DNA of 64,000 nucleotides, from contig OX621166.1 in assembly GCA_951640195.1 (NCBI GenBank), forward strand, positions 1 to 64,000, written 5' to 3'. Below the pieces are notes generated by a model. That model ran no database searches, was not told where the DNA came from, and worked only from the letters and a program-made list of their open reading frames with translations. The translations under genes and the position numbers were made by a program. This document shows positions 12,520 to 24,134 of this stretch, one piece after another. How positions within the stretch are numbered: the first letter of the stretch is position 1; each line of letters opens with the position of its first letter. The DNA comes from Porpolomopsis calyptriformis (Eukaryota > Basidiomycota > Agaricomycetes > Agaricales > Hygrophoraceae).

Positions 12520-13330
12520 GTTCGTTTTCTAATACAGCGACCTATAATCGCCAATTTGTAATATATTTCCCCCATAACCACTTCCCAAGACAGGTCAATA
12601 TTGTTGCACACATCCATGGCTGATGTGGGCGAAAGATCCTGCTGCAGAAGCTGAAATCAGCCACTTGTTGACCCCTCTTCGCCAGCGGGAAGCTTGCAGC
12701 TGCCAAATCTCCTAGGGTCGTTTCACAATTTGAAAAGCAAAGCAGTGGATATTCTCTGTTACTTCTCGACATCATCATACACTTCAACATCTTCTTCTTC
12801 TTCTTCAACCACCCGACACTGATACATAACAACTAATTTTCGATATCGATATCCCTTTTAACGGCGTCAGCCATCATCTGGGTGTTCGGCTGGAAAAGTT
12901 AACAAAAGTAAAAGGATATCAACAAATGAGTGATAGCTAACCCTGTCCATCGTTACGATCGGCGAACTGCAGGTGGTTGAAGTTATCGTGAGTGGTAGAC
13001 AGATCGACACCTGCGGTTCAAGGTTTTGCTGGTCACGGAAATCTTCTCGTGCCATTATACTTGGTGGAAGGAGATGAGCTTTGGGTCCAAATCTATTATC
13101 GCTTAACTCACCCCGCCATTAAGGAAATGAAGTACACTATGGGATCCATTTTTCGCAGACAATCTCGCAAGATATAAAGCATACGCACGTTTGTTTTGAG
13201 CAACAAGGCCAGGCCAGCAATCGAAGTTGTTAGCGTGTTGGAACTGTCGAAGGTATTAATCATTTAACACAATCGAGCAGAGAAATCTCCCTACAAATGC
13301 GAACGAGATCAGCGAAGCAATGCTATATTT
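12520..13330. other. Intergenic with one possible small exon
   Basis: A short open frame at 12992-13177 (plus; HGNLLVPLYLVEGDELWVQI) looks protein-like but has no ATG and no clear partner exon, so it is only a possible exon. Nothing else recognised. Confidence 0.3.
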
Positions 13331-14942
13331 TAAACCGCTTGGTTCATCAAATCAGAACTGATCTAATCAGAAACTTCTTACCAGACGAGTACAGCTGCAA
13401 TAAGCAACAGTGAACCACTGGCAGAAATCATGTACATTAGCTCTGCGTACTGGTATTCACGGTGTAAACCATCAAAACCCGAAGGATTGTGTCCATCCTG
13501 AAGGTAGATTATCAGGTGCGTAACGCTCGAACAATAAAATCGGCGCAGCGCACCGCCTAAACCCAGTTCTTGATTTGTACAGATAGTAGCACAGCGCAAT
13601 AGCGAGGCTTATGTCTGCCACCAACAAGGAAGTTTGACCCGCAATCGCAAGGTTATAAAACTCCTGGAGAAGAAGGTGAATTTATTAATAAGTTAGAAGG
13701 GCGCACAGTGGTCATCTTGGAATCGTCCTAGACCTGCTGCTTACTTTGGGGTACGACACAAGGGTCCAGAAACCAAAGCTAGATGGAAATTAATCATCAC
13801 GACATGGATCCATCAAGAACATTTTCCGAAACAAACAGCTGCACAGTGATGGCTGCCACTCCTATTAGATTCCTATCATATCAATTTGAGAGTGGAACGT
13901 ACTTGTCCCGATCGCTGCAAAGAAACCTGCTCGTTAGGTGTCGTGGCTCTTGTTAACCCTAATGTCTCACCGAACTCGGCTAACGACCAGGCTACCTAAA
14001 CAGGCATGAGCAACGTCTCGATGAGAAGAACTGGTGAATTTACAATCCACGCTGTTAAAACTATGCTCCCTTTGCTCACTATCATTTTAACATCAGCGGA
14101 AGGAGTAGGTGGGCTTATAGAGGCCCACTTGCTGATGAACAGTCGACGCAAGAACATGCTGCCATCGCAAAGTGAGTAACGAGGACATTTTCAACCATGT
14201 ATTGCGCACCATCGTGTGCAAAACATCTGAAGTTCCTACCCATTAATCCCATTCAAGTAAATATCAACGGCATGGCCAGGATCACGGAAGTACCCACCCT
14301 CACAGCATATATCACCTGTGGGACCATCGATTTAAAGTGCAAAGTAATAAAATAAAATAATAATGAAGCAGACTATCACCTACATCGAAACTCCTATCGA
14401 ATCATCAATCGGAGTTACGGAGAATTGTGAATGCTGAGGGCGTAGATCATACCAGAATGGCGTAGCAAGGGCCGCAGGGTCTCCAAAGTTTGTAACGAGA
14501 AAGGTGTAGCCCACATGGGCGATTGCAGCAGTAATCACGCATTCAAGACACCTAGGAGGGTGTAAGCTCGACCGTCATACTCAAGGCATTACTTTCCATT
14601 GAAATCCCACCTGAAAATGAGCAATTATCAGGGGAGACATGACGAGGTGATCACTCACCAGGAACTTCATGTGGAAGGGATCTTTAACCAGTCCTCTAGT
14701 CGAAAAGAAGTACTGATACACTTGGAGATATATTATGCCAAACAGACTGTTATATTGTGTCCAATCAAAAAGTGTGTTCAAATCGGAATGGTCAGACGCA
14801 CGCAAAAGTGAAGTACTCTTCGTCCCCACACAATTAGCACCAGACGAGAGGCGGATGGGTTAAGTCACAAACCCGCAATGAGAATCGGGCCGTAAAATTG
14901 ATTTTCGATTGCTTTGAGCTCGCCAACATCAGCGGTAGCCAT
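13330..14942 (-). CDS. DUF6534-type multipass membrane protein, probably damaged
   Basis: Many short exons on the minus strand match the order of the basidiomycete DUF6534 (seven-helix, function unknown) family. The first exon starts MATADVGELKAIENQF (ATG at 14942). Next come TLFDWTQYNSLFGIIYLQVY and a membrane segment with CVITAAIAHVGYTFLV. Near 13640-13560 is DISLAIALCYYLYKSRTGFR, the family's most recognisable block, and then TILRVLMVYTVNT. After this the frame breaks before the last expected helix (near 13450), so the C-terminus may be lost. Exon borders are approximate. Expected at the plasma membrane; no ligand known. Confidence 0.6.
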
Positions 14943-15660
14943 GATTTCAATGTGAACTTTGCAACTCTGTAAGTGTATCCGATCTTTGAAAGTTGAGAAG
15001 ATATACCCATCGCTGAAATTTCAAATCAAGATGGCCCCACGATTAATATTAAATCAGTGTTTCTGATCCATTAAACTAATCGGCGATTACATCCATCTCT
15101 CCGCGATTCTCGGTTGAGTTTGAGTTCAGCGTTGTGAACCACCTTGAGTCCTCTGACCCCTCTAGGAGGTGGAGAGGGGTAGGAGTATCGGCGGATAAGG
15201 GGGTCGGTTGCAGCAGGCTGCCTCAAATGATAGACACGCCCTAAGGCCTGCTCATTTAGTGCCCTCTCGCGTTACCGCTGAGGCTGCTCGGTGGAGAGGT
15301 GGTGGCTGACAGCAAGAAGCTGCGGGAGATATACTGCCCCTTTCACGCTCTACGAAAATGGAATGATTCGTAAACAAGATAATACAAAGCATTTTGTCCC
15401 GGCGGCTGAGTTCGAAAAAATTTCGACTCTGTTTATGCCCTCCCGATTCTTACTGAATGCGAGATGCAGACAGTCCAGTCAGGAGGCGCTCCTCTGGCTC
15501 TGGGTTCAACCACTGCGCGAATACTCGCGCCCGGGAATACGCAAGCAGTGCCTACCCATCCTCAGGAAACACAGATTGGCCAGCGGGTTGGGGATGCAGG
15601 TGGTGAGTGTGCGGCGTTATACAACTGTTCGTTCACCCGTCAGTTTCTGACATCTTGATT
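14943..15660. other. Unassigned stretch before the satellite
   Basis: Contains open frames (15291-15650) with no recognisable protein. The last part runs into satellite-like sequence. No gene supported. Confidence 0.3.
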
Positions 15661-15662
15661 TG

Positions 15663-17850
15663 TAGACTGATGTACATTCATTTCCTCTCGATGAACACTG
15701 ATAACTGCGTTATGCAATCAGTGGGTTTACGCGGCGTCATGCCATCGTTTGCTCGTCAATTGGGTTGAATGTCTGGCTTGTTGGTTTCTGACCTCGGTAA
15801 GTTCATATTCTGTCGGCGGACACTGAATGCGCTATGCACTCAGTCGGTGTTGCACCGTTCACTGTCTGACATCTTGATTCGCAGACCGGTGTCATTCATC
15901 TCCTCTCAATGAAACACTGATAACTGCGTTATGCAATCAGTGGGTTCGACGCGGCGTCATGCCATCGTTGGATCGTCAATTGGGTTGAATGTCTGGCTTG
16001 TTGGTTTCTGACCTCGGTGAGTTCATATTCTGTCGGCGGACACTGAATGCGTTCTGTAGTCAACAGGTGTTGCACCGCTCACTTGTCGATTGGCTTGCCG
16101 ACCGGTGTACATTCATCTCCTCTCGATGAACACTGATAACTGCGTTATGCAATCAGTGGGTTCGACGCGGTGTCATGCCATTGTTTGCTCGTCAATTGGG
16201 TTGAATGTCTGGCTTGTTGGTTTCTGACCTGGGTAAGTTCATATTCTGTCGGCGGACACTGAATGCGCTATGCACTCAGTCGGTGTTGCACCGTTCACTG
16301 TCTGACATCTTGATTCGCAGACCGGTGTACATTCATCTCCTCTCGATGAACACTGATAACTGCGTTATGCAATCAGTGGGTTCGACGCGGCGTCATGCCA
16401 TCGTTGAATCGTCAATTGGGTTGAATGTCTGGCTTGTTGGTTTCTGACCTCGGTAAGTTCATATTCTGTCGGCGGACACTGAATGCGCCATGCACTCAGT
16501 CGGTATTGCACCGTTCACTGTCTGACATCCTGATTCGCAGACCGGTGTACATTCATCTCCTCTCAATGAAACACTGATAACTGCGTTATGCAATCAGTGG
16601 GTTCGACGCGGCGTCATGCCATCGTTGGATCGTCAATTGGGTTGAATGTCTGGCTTGTTGGTTTCTGACCTCGGTGAGTTCATATTCTGTCGGCGGACAC
16701 TGAATGCGTTCTGTAGTCAACGGGTGTTGCATCGCTCACTTGTCGATTGGCTTGCCGACCGGTGTACATTCATCTCCTCTCAATGAACACTGATAACTGC
16801 GTTATGCAATCAGTGGGTTCGACGCGGCGTCATGCCATCGTTGGATCGTCAATTGGGTTGAATGTCTGGCTTGTTGGTTTCTGACTTCGGTAAGTTCATA
16901 TTCTGTCGGCGGACACTGAATGCGCTATGCACTCAGTCGGTGTTGCACCGCTCACTGTCTGACATCTTGATTCGCAGACCGGTGTACATTCATCTCCTCT
17001 CAATGAACACTGATAACTGCGTTATGCAATCAGTGGGTTCGACGCGGCGTCATGCCATCGTTGGATCGTCAATTGGGTTGAATGTCTGGCTTGTTGGTTT
17101 CTGACTTCGGTAAGTTCATATTCTGTCGGCGGACACCGAATGCGCTATGCACTCAGTCGGTGTTGCACCGTTCACTGTCTGACATCTTGATTCGCAGACC
17201 GGTGTACATTCATCTCCTCTCGATGAACACTGATAACTGCGTTATGCAATCAGTGGGTTCGACGCGGCGTCATGCTATCGTTGGCCGTCGATTGGGTTGA
17301 ATGTCTGGCTTTTTGGTTTCTGACCTCGGTAAGTTCATATCCTGTCGGCGCTATGCACTCAGCTGGTGTTGCACCGTTCAGTTGTTGATTGGCTTGGTTT
17401 TCTCGCCTCCTAGTTTATAGACCGCTCACGTGCTGTCGGCGAACACTGACTCTTATGTACTCAGTGTGTGTTACTGACCTGTTAGTTTCAGACTGCGGTA
17501 AGTTCATGTCCTGTTGGCTAACACTGAATAAATGCGTGATGCAATCAGTGGGTGTAACACGTCTTATGCCGCCGTTCATCACTCGATTTTTTGGCTTGTT
17601 GATTTACTTCACACGGGTAGGTTCACATTCCGTAGGTGAACACCGAATGAATGGCGAATGGCGAATGCGCTATGCAGTCAGCAGATGTAACGTGGCATTA
17701 TGCTACATTCACCTGTTGGTTGGCTTGGTTTTCTTTCCTCTTAGTTTTCAGACTGGGGTCATGTCCCGTCAGCGAACACCGAGTGCTATGCAACCACTGG
17801 GTGTTGCATAGTGCTATACTACCATTCACCGTCGATTGGCTTGGTTCTGG
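15663..17850 (+). repeat. 219-bp satellite with a 657-bp higher-order unit
   Basis: Regular tandem copies begin near 15663, 15885, 16105, 16322, 16542, 16760, 16980 and 17200, each with CCTCTCGATGAACACTGATA and CAATCAGTGGG. Every third unit carries a variant block (GTTCTGTAGTCAAC) at 16051 and 16708, exactly 657 bp apart, so triplets have been amplified as blocks. From about 17300 to 17850 the copies are degenerate and resemble the inverted repeat at 31665-31990. Repeated short open frames of about 80 codons are by-products of a period divisible by three. Confidence 0.9.
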
Positions 17851-18125
17851 CCACGCTACCTTACTGCCTTGAGGCCTAGACAGTAAGGTAGCGTGGCTAA
17901 CTTTGCCAGCGTAAAAGTGTAGCAGACTGCGCCAGCTTAACTGGTATTGCTAAGCTGCTTCACCGCACCACAAAGAGCACAATTGTGGCTGTACAAGGAA
18001 CCGAACCACATTTTGGTCAAGTCCACTCTGTTCGGAACAGAGGGGTTCAGAAGGAGTTCACTGAAACTGTGTAGACCCCTCTCCCACACTAACTTCCAAC
18101 AGAATTCGTTCATTTCAGCCATGGC
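17704..18125 (+). repeat. Left inverted repeat of the 18-31.7 kb gene block
   Basis: Aligns by eye, with perhaps 70-75% identity, to the reverse complement of 31665-31990. Shared anchors: TCGATTGGCTTGGTT, then CTTCACYGCACCACA, CTCTGTTCGGAACAGAG, CACTGAAACT and TTCATTTCAGCC. The left copy carries about 110 extra bases that include a 17-bp-arm hairpin. TTCGGAACAGAG is itself part of a short palindrome. Confidence 0.75.
17853..17896. repeat. Hairpin with 17-bp perfect arms
   Basis: GCCACGCTACCTTACTG is followed after about 12 bases by its exact reverse complement. It lies in the extra segment of the left inverted repeat and is missing from the right copy, so it may be a later small insertion. 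Confidence 0.8.
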
Positions 18126-18459
18126 TCAGTAACTTGATGGTGATTCCCATTCCCCCTGTTCACCGCAAGGAGACAGGTGCTGAATATCCGCTGATACTTG
18201 ATCATTATTGAGGTTGGAAGGGTGATGGCCACAGTGGAGTTGTGAACCACGCATAACGCTGGTAGGGCATAGGCAGGGCATCATCACAGTGAATGAAGCT
18301 AGCGTCGGGAGGTAATACTTGCCCGGTGGAGTGAGACATGAGCATCGCTGAATACATGACTATCCCTCGCATCCCGTCCCGGGAGAGATAATTGGACTGG
18401 AGGTCGGGCCATGCTGTAAGAGTCCTATGGCCGCATGCTTACGGTCTCGTTGCGACAGT

Positions 18460-18467
18460 TATAAAAG
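18460..18467 (+). promoter_or_regulatory. TATA box of the alpha-kinase gene
   Basis: TATAAAAG about 40 bases before the ATG at 18506. It argues against the upstream in-frame ATG at 18392, which lies before the box. Confidence 0.5.
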
Positions 18468-18505
18468 AACCCCCCATTCGAGCTACAATCACATTCAATC
18501 CAAAG

Positions 18506-19465
18506 ATGAAACCAAAGGCCGGTGCCTTCAAAGTTGCACACATCGGTCATACCAATATCCCTATCTTCCAGTCGACTTCATCCTCCACAAAAGTGTGCGT
18601 CAAGCAATGCTTTTATCATGATGCTGATGGGGCGCTCGGTCGTGCACCATCCTGCATTGTTTATAATAGCCATACCCAATTAAAGAAGTTGATGGTAGAG
18701 TCGTACTGTGCGACATGGGGTGCAGCTTTGATGCAACTCGCGTATGACTTTGTGGAGCAGGAGAATGCACAACGCGGTCCTCCATCGTTCCCGATTCCTC
18801 GATTGCGTTTCGTTCGGGTAGCCCTAGCCGTTGCAGATGATAAAGAGCGGCATACTTTCTTGATTGAGGAGTGTATTGATGAGGACACCGACGGCGAGTT
18901 TCTCAAGTACATCAATAACGACCGTAGCTCTCCTCTTTCCCACCCCAACAACCTTGAGCGACAACAGATAGGCGAATTTCTCGCCTTCGCTCAGCATGTT
19001 CAATATGTGAAGACTCAAAAGTTGGCTTTCGTTTCAGATGTTCAAGGTTTGTTTTCGCATTTAACTGATTCCGCATTCTGATTATTTCCTGAGAATAGGT
19101 GGTACATCACTACTTTCTGATCCCCAAATCATAACAGCCCCGTAAATTTTGTTGCATGCTCACACATCAATTTTACTCATGGAATGATATTTAGTGAACT
19201 CTCCGGAAACCTCTTCGCTGGTGGCAATATAGGGGCCTGTTTTCAACATTTCACCGATGATCACCTTTGCAATAGATTCTGTCGCTACTACATTCCGGAA
19301 GGTCTCCCCAAGGCAAAAGCTGGTAAGGCACCCCGCTTTGGTGTATCGCTTGAACAGATGCTGCGGGAAGCCGAAGACGAAAAAGCGGCAGCAAAAGCAG
19401 CAGCGATGAACGATGACCGCGAGCTCACTAATATGAGCATCTCCTTGACGTCTCTCGGACTGTAA
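18506..19465 (+). CDS. Alpha-type (MHCK/EEF2K-like) protein kinase
   Basis: Three exons (18506-19046, 19099-19141, 19195-19465) join in frame. Family features in order: a first-lobe lysine region (VCVKQCFY), a helix with ESYCATWGAALMQLAYDFV, strand FLIEECIDEDTDGEFLKYIN, the block FLAFAQHVQYVKT, then VSDVQGGTSLLSDPQIITAP, and the alpha-kinase glycine/zinc region GGNIGACFQHF with HLCNRFC. The C-terminal tail is alanine- and charge-rich. Alpha-kinases of this kind are strongly expanded in Agaricomycetes; substrates are unknown. No disabling change was seen. The gene lies just inside the left inverted repeat, which suggests it is cargo of that block. Confidence 0.8.
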
Positions 19466-20251
19466 TCCCAATCCGCATGTATGTCCTTTGAATAATTGCT
19501 CTCGTACATATGCTCTCACATCCACAGCTCTTTTACATATGCTTTCATACGCACGGCGCTCCTCGCACATACGTTCTCCTAGATACACTCTCGCACACTC
19601 AATCATACTCATGCACGTATACTCTCGTACGCTTTCATTCCCTTTATTTAATTCAGATACCTCACTTTAATCTCCAAATTTAATTTCTTTTCGTTGTAAT
19701 GGTTATTTGAGCTTGAGTTGCAGATTGCTATTGAATTAGCCTTGCATGGTGAACCAACCAATCTCTAGGTTAACCTGGAGGTCTCTCAGTGAGTTTCGAA
19801 GCCGATACTTGTGAGCTGGATGGTCGTTCAATTGCTGCTTTGTGTTGAAGTGGGCACAAGTGAATGACTAAGTCAGGAAACTTCAACCAGCACCCTGATT
19901 GCAGTGAAACGCACTAAAGAATGGCTACAACTCTAACTTCTAGGCATCGAGTCATTCGTCAACCCTTCGTGCTCATGCTGATCACTGTGTAAAGTGCAGA
20001 CACTACAGCCAAGGAACCTACTTGGCTAACAGAATCAGACACTTTCCTCCTCAACTACAAGCTGTATGGGACATAACAGGCTCAAGTTTATCAAGGGAGT
20101 ATTAGGATGAGAATATCACTACCTCAATGAAACTCGAAGTGCATACATTCATACAATGCAGGGACATTGCAAAGAGTACAGCGAGCAAGTCTTTGTTTTT
20201 CTATTACACACCACCTTTCTTTCTTGCGCTGCCCTATCCCGCTTCACCACC
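19466..20251. other. Intergenic with degenerate short repeats
   Basis: 19480-19640 holds loosely repeated CACATAYGCTCTC-like phrases. The rest shows nothing recognisable. Confidence 0.4.
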
Positions 20252-20449
20252 GCCATGTCCGCCATTCAGTTCAATCAATGCAACCTCTACTTAGCTGGAG
20301 GTGACATTCTTAACATCCATCTCCCGGAGCATCCCCCCGAGCCATTTGTCACGCGTAAAAATCCTTCGGACCCAGCCCATTTCCTCAAAACACTCACCGT
20401 CCGTGCCGCGCGATTTTTTATCCGCGTTTCCCGCAAATTCTTCCAGTGA
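20252..20449 (+). CDS. Small hypothetical protein
   Basis: Possible 65-residue product starting MSAIQFNQCNLYLAGGD and ending in a basic tail (RAARFFIRVSRKFFQ). No domain recognised. It could be a first exon of a longer gene; the GTGAGTTTTTT after FFQ resembles a donor. Weak support. Confidence 0.3.
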   Translation, partial: AMSAIQFNQCNLYLAGGDILNIHLPEHPPEPFVTRKNPSDPAHFLKTLTVRAARFFIRVSRKFFQ

Positions 20450-20639
20450 GTTTTTTTTAAACGTGGGATTCTCCTTCGCGCTAACTTTCCCGCAAAGTTT
20501 CGTCACCGATATGGTCAGAAACGAAAGGAGCGGGTTCAGCTCAATCGTTTGATCGGGGCGCGTCTCTCATACTCGCGTGAGCGCGAAGGTGTAGGTTTTT
20601 TTTTTTTCTGTTCGGATTGTCATGTATTACTATACTTCA

Positions 20640-20760
20640 AACAGTAAATATCATACAGTGTACCCAAGGTCCTTTACCTCGGCATGTCATAGATTGACAG
20701 GTTGACGGCATTTAAAGTTTTCTTAGCAGGCAAATCTTGCATTCCATACTGTATACAACG
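20640..20760 (+). repeat. Dispersed repeat, copy 1
   Basis: About 105 bases, including CCTTTACCTCGGCATGTC and CATTTAAAGTTTTCTTAGCA, recur in the same orientation at 35635-35740 with roughly 85% identity. No coding potential. The family is unknown. Confidence 0.75.
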
Positions 20761-20816
20761 AAGAAGTAGCTTTGTAAAAAATCAAAATCTAAACATATTT
20801 CACTGCGACATAGCCT

Positions 20817-22660
20817 CTATACAGTAGACATGCTGCTATGAACCGGAGGGAGATTCCTGAAAAAGTTGTTGTTGGGTAACGGAGCCATGCAAGAGTCGCA
20901 GTATGGAAAGTTGCTTACCCCTCTTAGCTCTGAATAGGTAGAGAAAAGTTCCGATGCCCTCTTCCATCGTGGGGAGGATTGCAAGTCGCAGGCTAGTTTC
21001 CCAATCGGATCCTGCATCATGAAATCATTCGCTGTCCGATATCCATGCTCGACCCATCTGAACAGCCCTCCAGCTGCATACTGTGTACACGAAACACGGG
21101 TCTCGTGTGCCTGCACCTTGGTGTTGGAGTGACAGAATATTGCGGAAGGGATAAGCACCGTGGAACTGGGGGGAAACTCTATCGCCAACTTAATATCCCA
21201 AAGTAAAAGGTGGCCTCCTTTTTTCGGATCAAAGTCTCCTAACGCAGTAATAGCACACCACCCAAAGGCAAGGTTCGAGAAGTCGCGATGAGGCAGACAT
21301 ATCGTCTTAGGACCAAAGTTGAAGGTCATAGCACTCCAGACGCTATTTTTGAAGTTCATCCTAAGCTGTGGATGGTGGCCTAGGAGCCCCGACATCGTGG
21401 TAGAGTAGTACTTGTACAGGCGTGGTGCCCAAGCTGCAAACAGCCCGTTCGAGAACCCTGCTATCCTTTGGATGGCAGAGCATTGTATCAAATCCGTCAT
21501 GACCGCGTGATTGTTGTGTGTAAGGCCAAGATTTCCTGGAACCTTTACGAAAATGTTCCAAGATCGTGATTAAAAAAACATAGCGGCAGAGGAAAAGTAT
21601 ACTGTACTTTTTGTCCTCCTCCGAATGAAAAACCGCAGGCGAGGGATGGAGAGCGGCACCGGCGGTGGGATGCATCCTTTGCAGAAAATTCGCAAAGCCC
21701 CCGAGCTTCTGAGATTCTTTGGGCAGCCTCATTGTGTATGATTTCCCATTCAGGAGACTGGGGACGTCCACCTAGAAGAGCTACCACACGCCCCTCAGAA
21801 TCGAGGATTGGCGTCGCACGACTAGCAGTACATTTTCACCGAATCAGATCGAGAATCTTGTTTGATTGGGTAGAAATCGACCTACATGCCATCCCATTCC
21901 TGGATTCTAAACCCAAATTGGGGTGCGTTTCTCAACACATCCTCCAGAGAATACTCCTTTATCTCGATCCTCTTGCTCTTCTCTGACCGCAGAGCTGTGA
22001 ACCCAGGGCCAGTCACAGGAAGGGTCTCCGTTGCTACCGTGGTCGATATTGGGATGGATGACGCGATGTGTTTCAGTCTGACGTTGGTAGGCTTGACGCA
22101 TCCCACTTTTATCGTGTGGAGGGATGCTTCCTGCCGTCGCTCCCTGCGATGCTTGTGGCTTGATTTCTTTGACCTCTTGACAGTTGAAGTTGTTCGAGGG
22201 TGACCTTTGACAGAGGGAATACTCTTCCTTACATGCAGGGGGGAAAGGGGCGGGTTTGGTCCCTTATTGGCCAGTATGTTCATACCTCTGATCATTGGTA
22301 AGAGGTTGGCTTTCTTTGTTCCCCAGCATGTATCTCCTGGATGTCCTGTATAGGAATGTTATGTTTTCATTTAATAGTTACGATATTTCTGCCTTACCAT
22401 CGAGATCGTTGGGTTCTATCATATATGACATATCCCCTACCGGAGGAGGCTGATTATAGGGCAAAAATGCCTGCCCTTCAGTCGGGTCATAGTCTGGATG
22501 CTGCTCGATGTCAATTGCAGCCTGGAGGCGAGGGAGGAGGAGGATGTTGGTCTGGATCGGTATGCCAGAAGCTTCCAACAATGTGTTACTGCGTAGCAAA
22601 TCCTTTAATGTTAGCCATGAGTCAATGCATTCGTTGTGGAACTTGTGGGGTTCCTCTCAC
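20817..22660 (-). CDS. Fungal TET/JBP-family 2-oxoglutarate/Fe(II) DNA dioxygenase
   Basis: TET/JBP enzymes oxidise methylated pyrimidines in DNA. Minus-strand exons read LLRSNTLLEASGIPIQ (22600-22385), a basic linker exon (22295-21882) ending FRIQEW, then ILDSEGRVVALLGG and GFSFGGGQ, then a last exon from about 21535 to 20817. The double-stranded beta-helix core is complete: MTFNFGP, HRDFSN (Fe ligands H and D), ALGDFDPKKGGHLLLWD, IPSAIFCHSN (distal H), ETRVSCTQY (2OG-binding R) and GGLFRWVEHG. All joins use GT..AG with frame kept and no internal stop, so it is predicted active. The 5' end is uncertain: an ATG exon was not found and a LINE lies at 22746, just upstream. In basidiomycetes this family is known to travel with KDZ transposons (Iyer et al. 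2014); no KDZ transposase was recognised here. Confidence 0.85.
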
Positions 22661-22745
22661 AGGCATTTCACTTTAAGAATGGGTAGTACTTGACGACTTT
22701 GCAACTCACAGTGGGCTTCAACTTAGACTCACGTGACACACATTT

Positions 22746-23629
22746 TTTTTTTTTTTTTTTGATTTCAGCATTTATATACCGCAACAAGCAAGCGTACGTG
22801 CTAAGACGTGGTGGCTGGTTATCTATGACCAGCCCTGCTACTTTGTTTATATACATATGAGGGGGTCAATCCCTGGGGCTTTGGGTGACGCAGTGAGTCT
22901 CGTGATTTGTGGGTTGAGTTGGGTGTTTTCTTATTGTGCTGGAGTTGCACCGTTTTCGGCATTTGGGGGTGTGGCCATAGGTTGGCCTTCCTGGGCTAGG
23001 TTGCCCTCGGTTGTGTCGTCATCCTGTTGGACTGGGACTGTGGGTTCTTCATCGAACGTGGGGGATTTGGGTTTGGCATAGGGTCTGCCTGTCTTGGTGA
23101 ACGCTCCAGGTTTGAGTATGAACGATCTCTGGCAGTGAGATATTTCTTGATGCTTTCCGGAGGAGGTTTTGGTGTTCGTCGTATTGCGGGCACTCTTGTA
23201 TTATGTGTTCTCGCGTTTGTAACCCGTCTAAAGGGTCCCTTGTGGGCACCCTGAGTGCAGTAAGGCAATGCTTCTTGACGTGTGTGGCCCTCAGCGATGT
23301 AGCATCTCCCCTATAGGTGTACTACCTGGACCAGGTCGACATAAGTCTCCCTAATTGGTGTGGCAAAGAAACCAGCGGTCCAAAGACCTCCCAGCTAGGT
23401 ACAGTCCAATAGCAGAGTTGGTCATTACGACCTCCCTAAAGGGTACAGGTGGGGATCACACCCAGCTGCACACACACACGGACACTAACCACTGCACCGA
23501 CGTGGTAACAACATGGATGGGTACGCTCTGCCTTTCTCAGAGACCCACCGGCGATGGATTTTGACCTCTCGAGCCCAACCAGGGATTTTCTCCCTAGTTG
23601 GCTACGGCCCAGTGAATGACTCCAGGGCA
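22746..23629 (-). mobile_element. 5'-truncated LINE with 15-bp target-site duplication
   Basis: Flanked by exact copies of ACGTGACACACATTT (22731-22745 and 23630-23644). A run of T on the plus strand at the left end is the poly(A) tail, so the element reads on the minus strand. The coding remnant includes LQTREHIIQECPQYDEHQNL, the C-terminal zinc-knuckle region typical of fungal non-LTR elements, with partial cysteines. Most of the element, including the reverse transcriptase, is missing by 5' truncation. It lies immediately upstream of the TET/JBP exons. Confidence 0.85.
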
Positions 23630-24134
23630 ACGTGACACACATTTCTGTAGAAAGGCTGTAGAAAGGAATGTTTCAATTAACGTTCCCTTCTTTCTTTGCC
23701 TCCAGTCACAGTTCAGTTCCAGTTCAGTTAATCAGTATCAATGACTTGGCCTACTAAGCTGCAGTAGCCGAGAATACTATCCAAATACATGACGGGAGGG
23801 GAGAAAGATTGAGAAGGAGCAGGCAAGGCGAGGATCAGAGTCAACGGCGGGAATGAGGATGGGTGTGGGCGAATAGGCAGGGCCTAATACTGTATTGCGA
23901 ACAACATACCACCGATATATAAATACTAGATTTTGACCAATAAATGCTGGCCTCTGCCACACTGAACTTGGAAGAAGCTTGTAAAAGATGATGCTCAGAC
24001 TTGCAACAAAGGAAGGTCTTATCTGTTGATCACACAGAGGATACTATCGAACACTGCCCCATGCTCAGGAGGCAACTTGTATCAAAGGAAGATGTGGTAC
24101 AATATAGTCGTATACATGGGCAGGTCCACACCAC

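Noticed and set aside
16205..17300. Repeated 72-80 codon frames starting MSGLLVSD
   Set aside because: They recur every 657 bp because the satellite unit is divisible by three; the same DNA between them has stops in frame.
15663..17300. Possible CRISPR array
   Set aside because: There are no short repeats with unique spacers; the whole 219-bp unit repeats, and the genome is eukaryotic.
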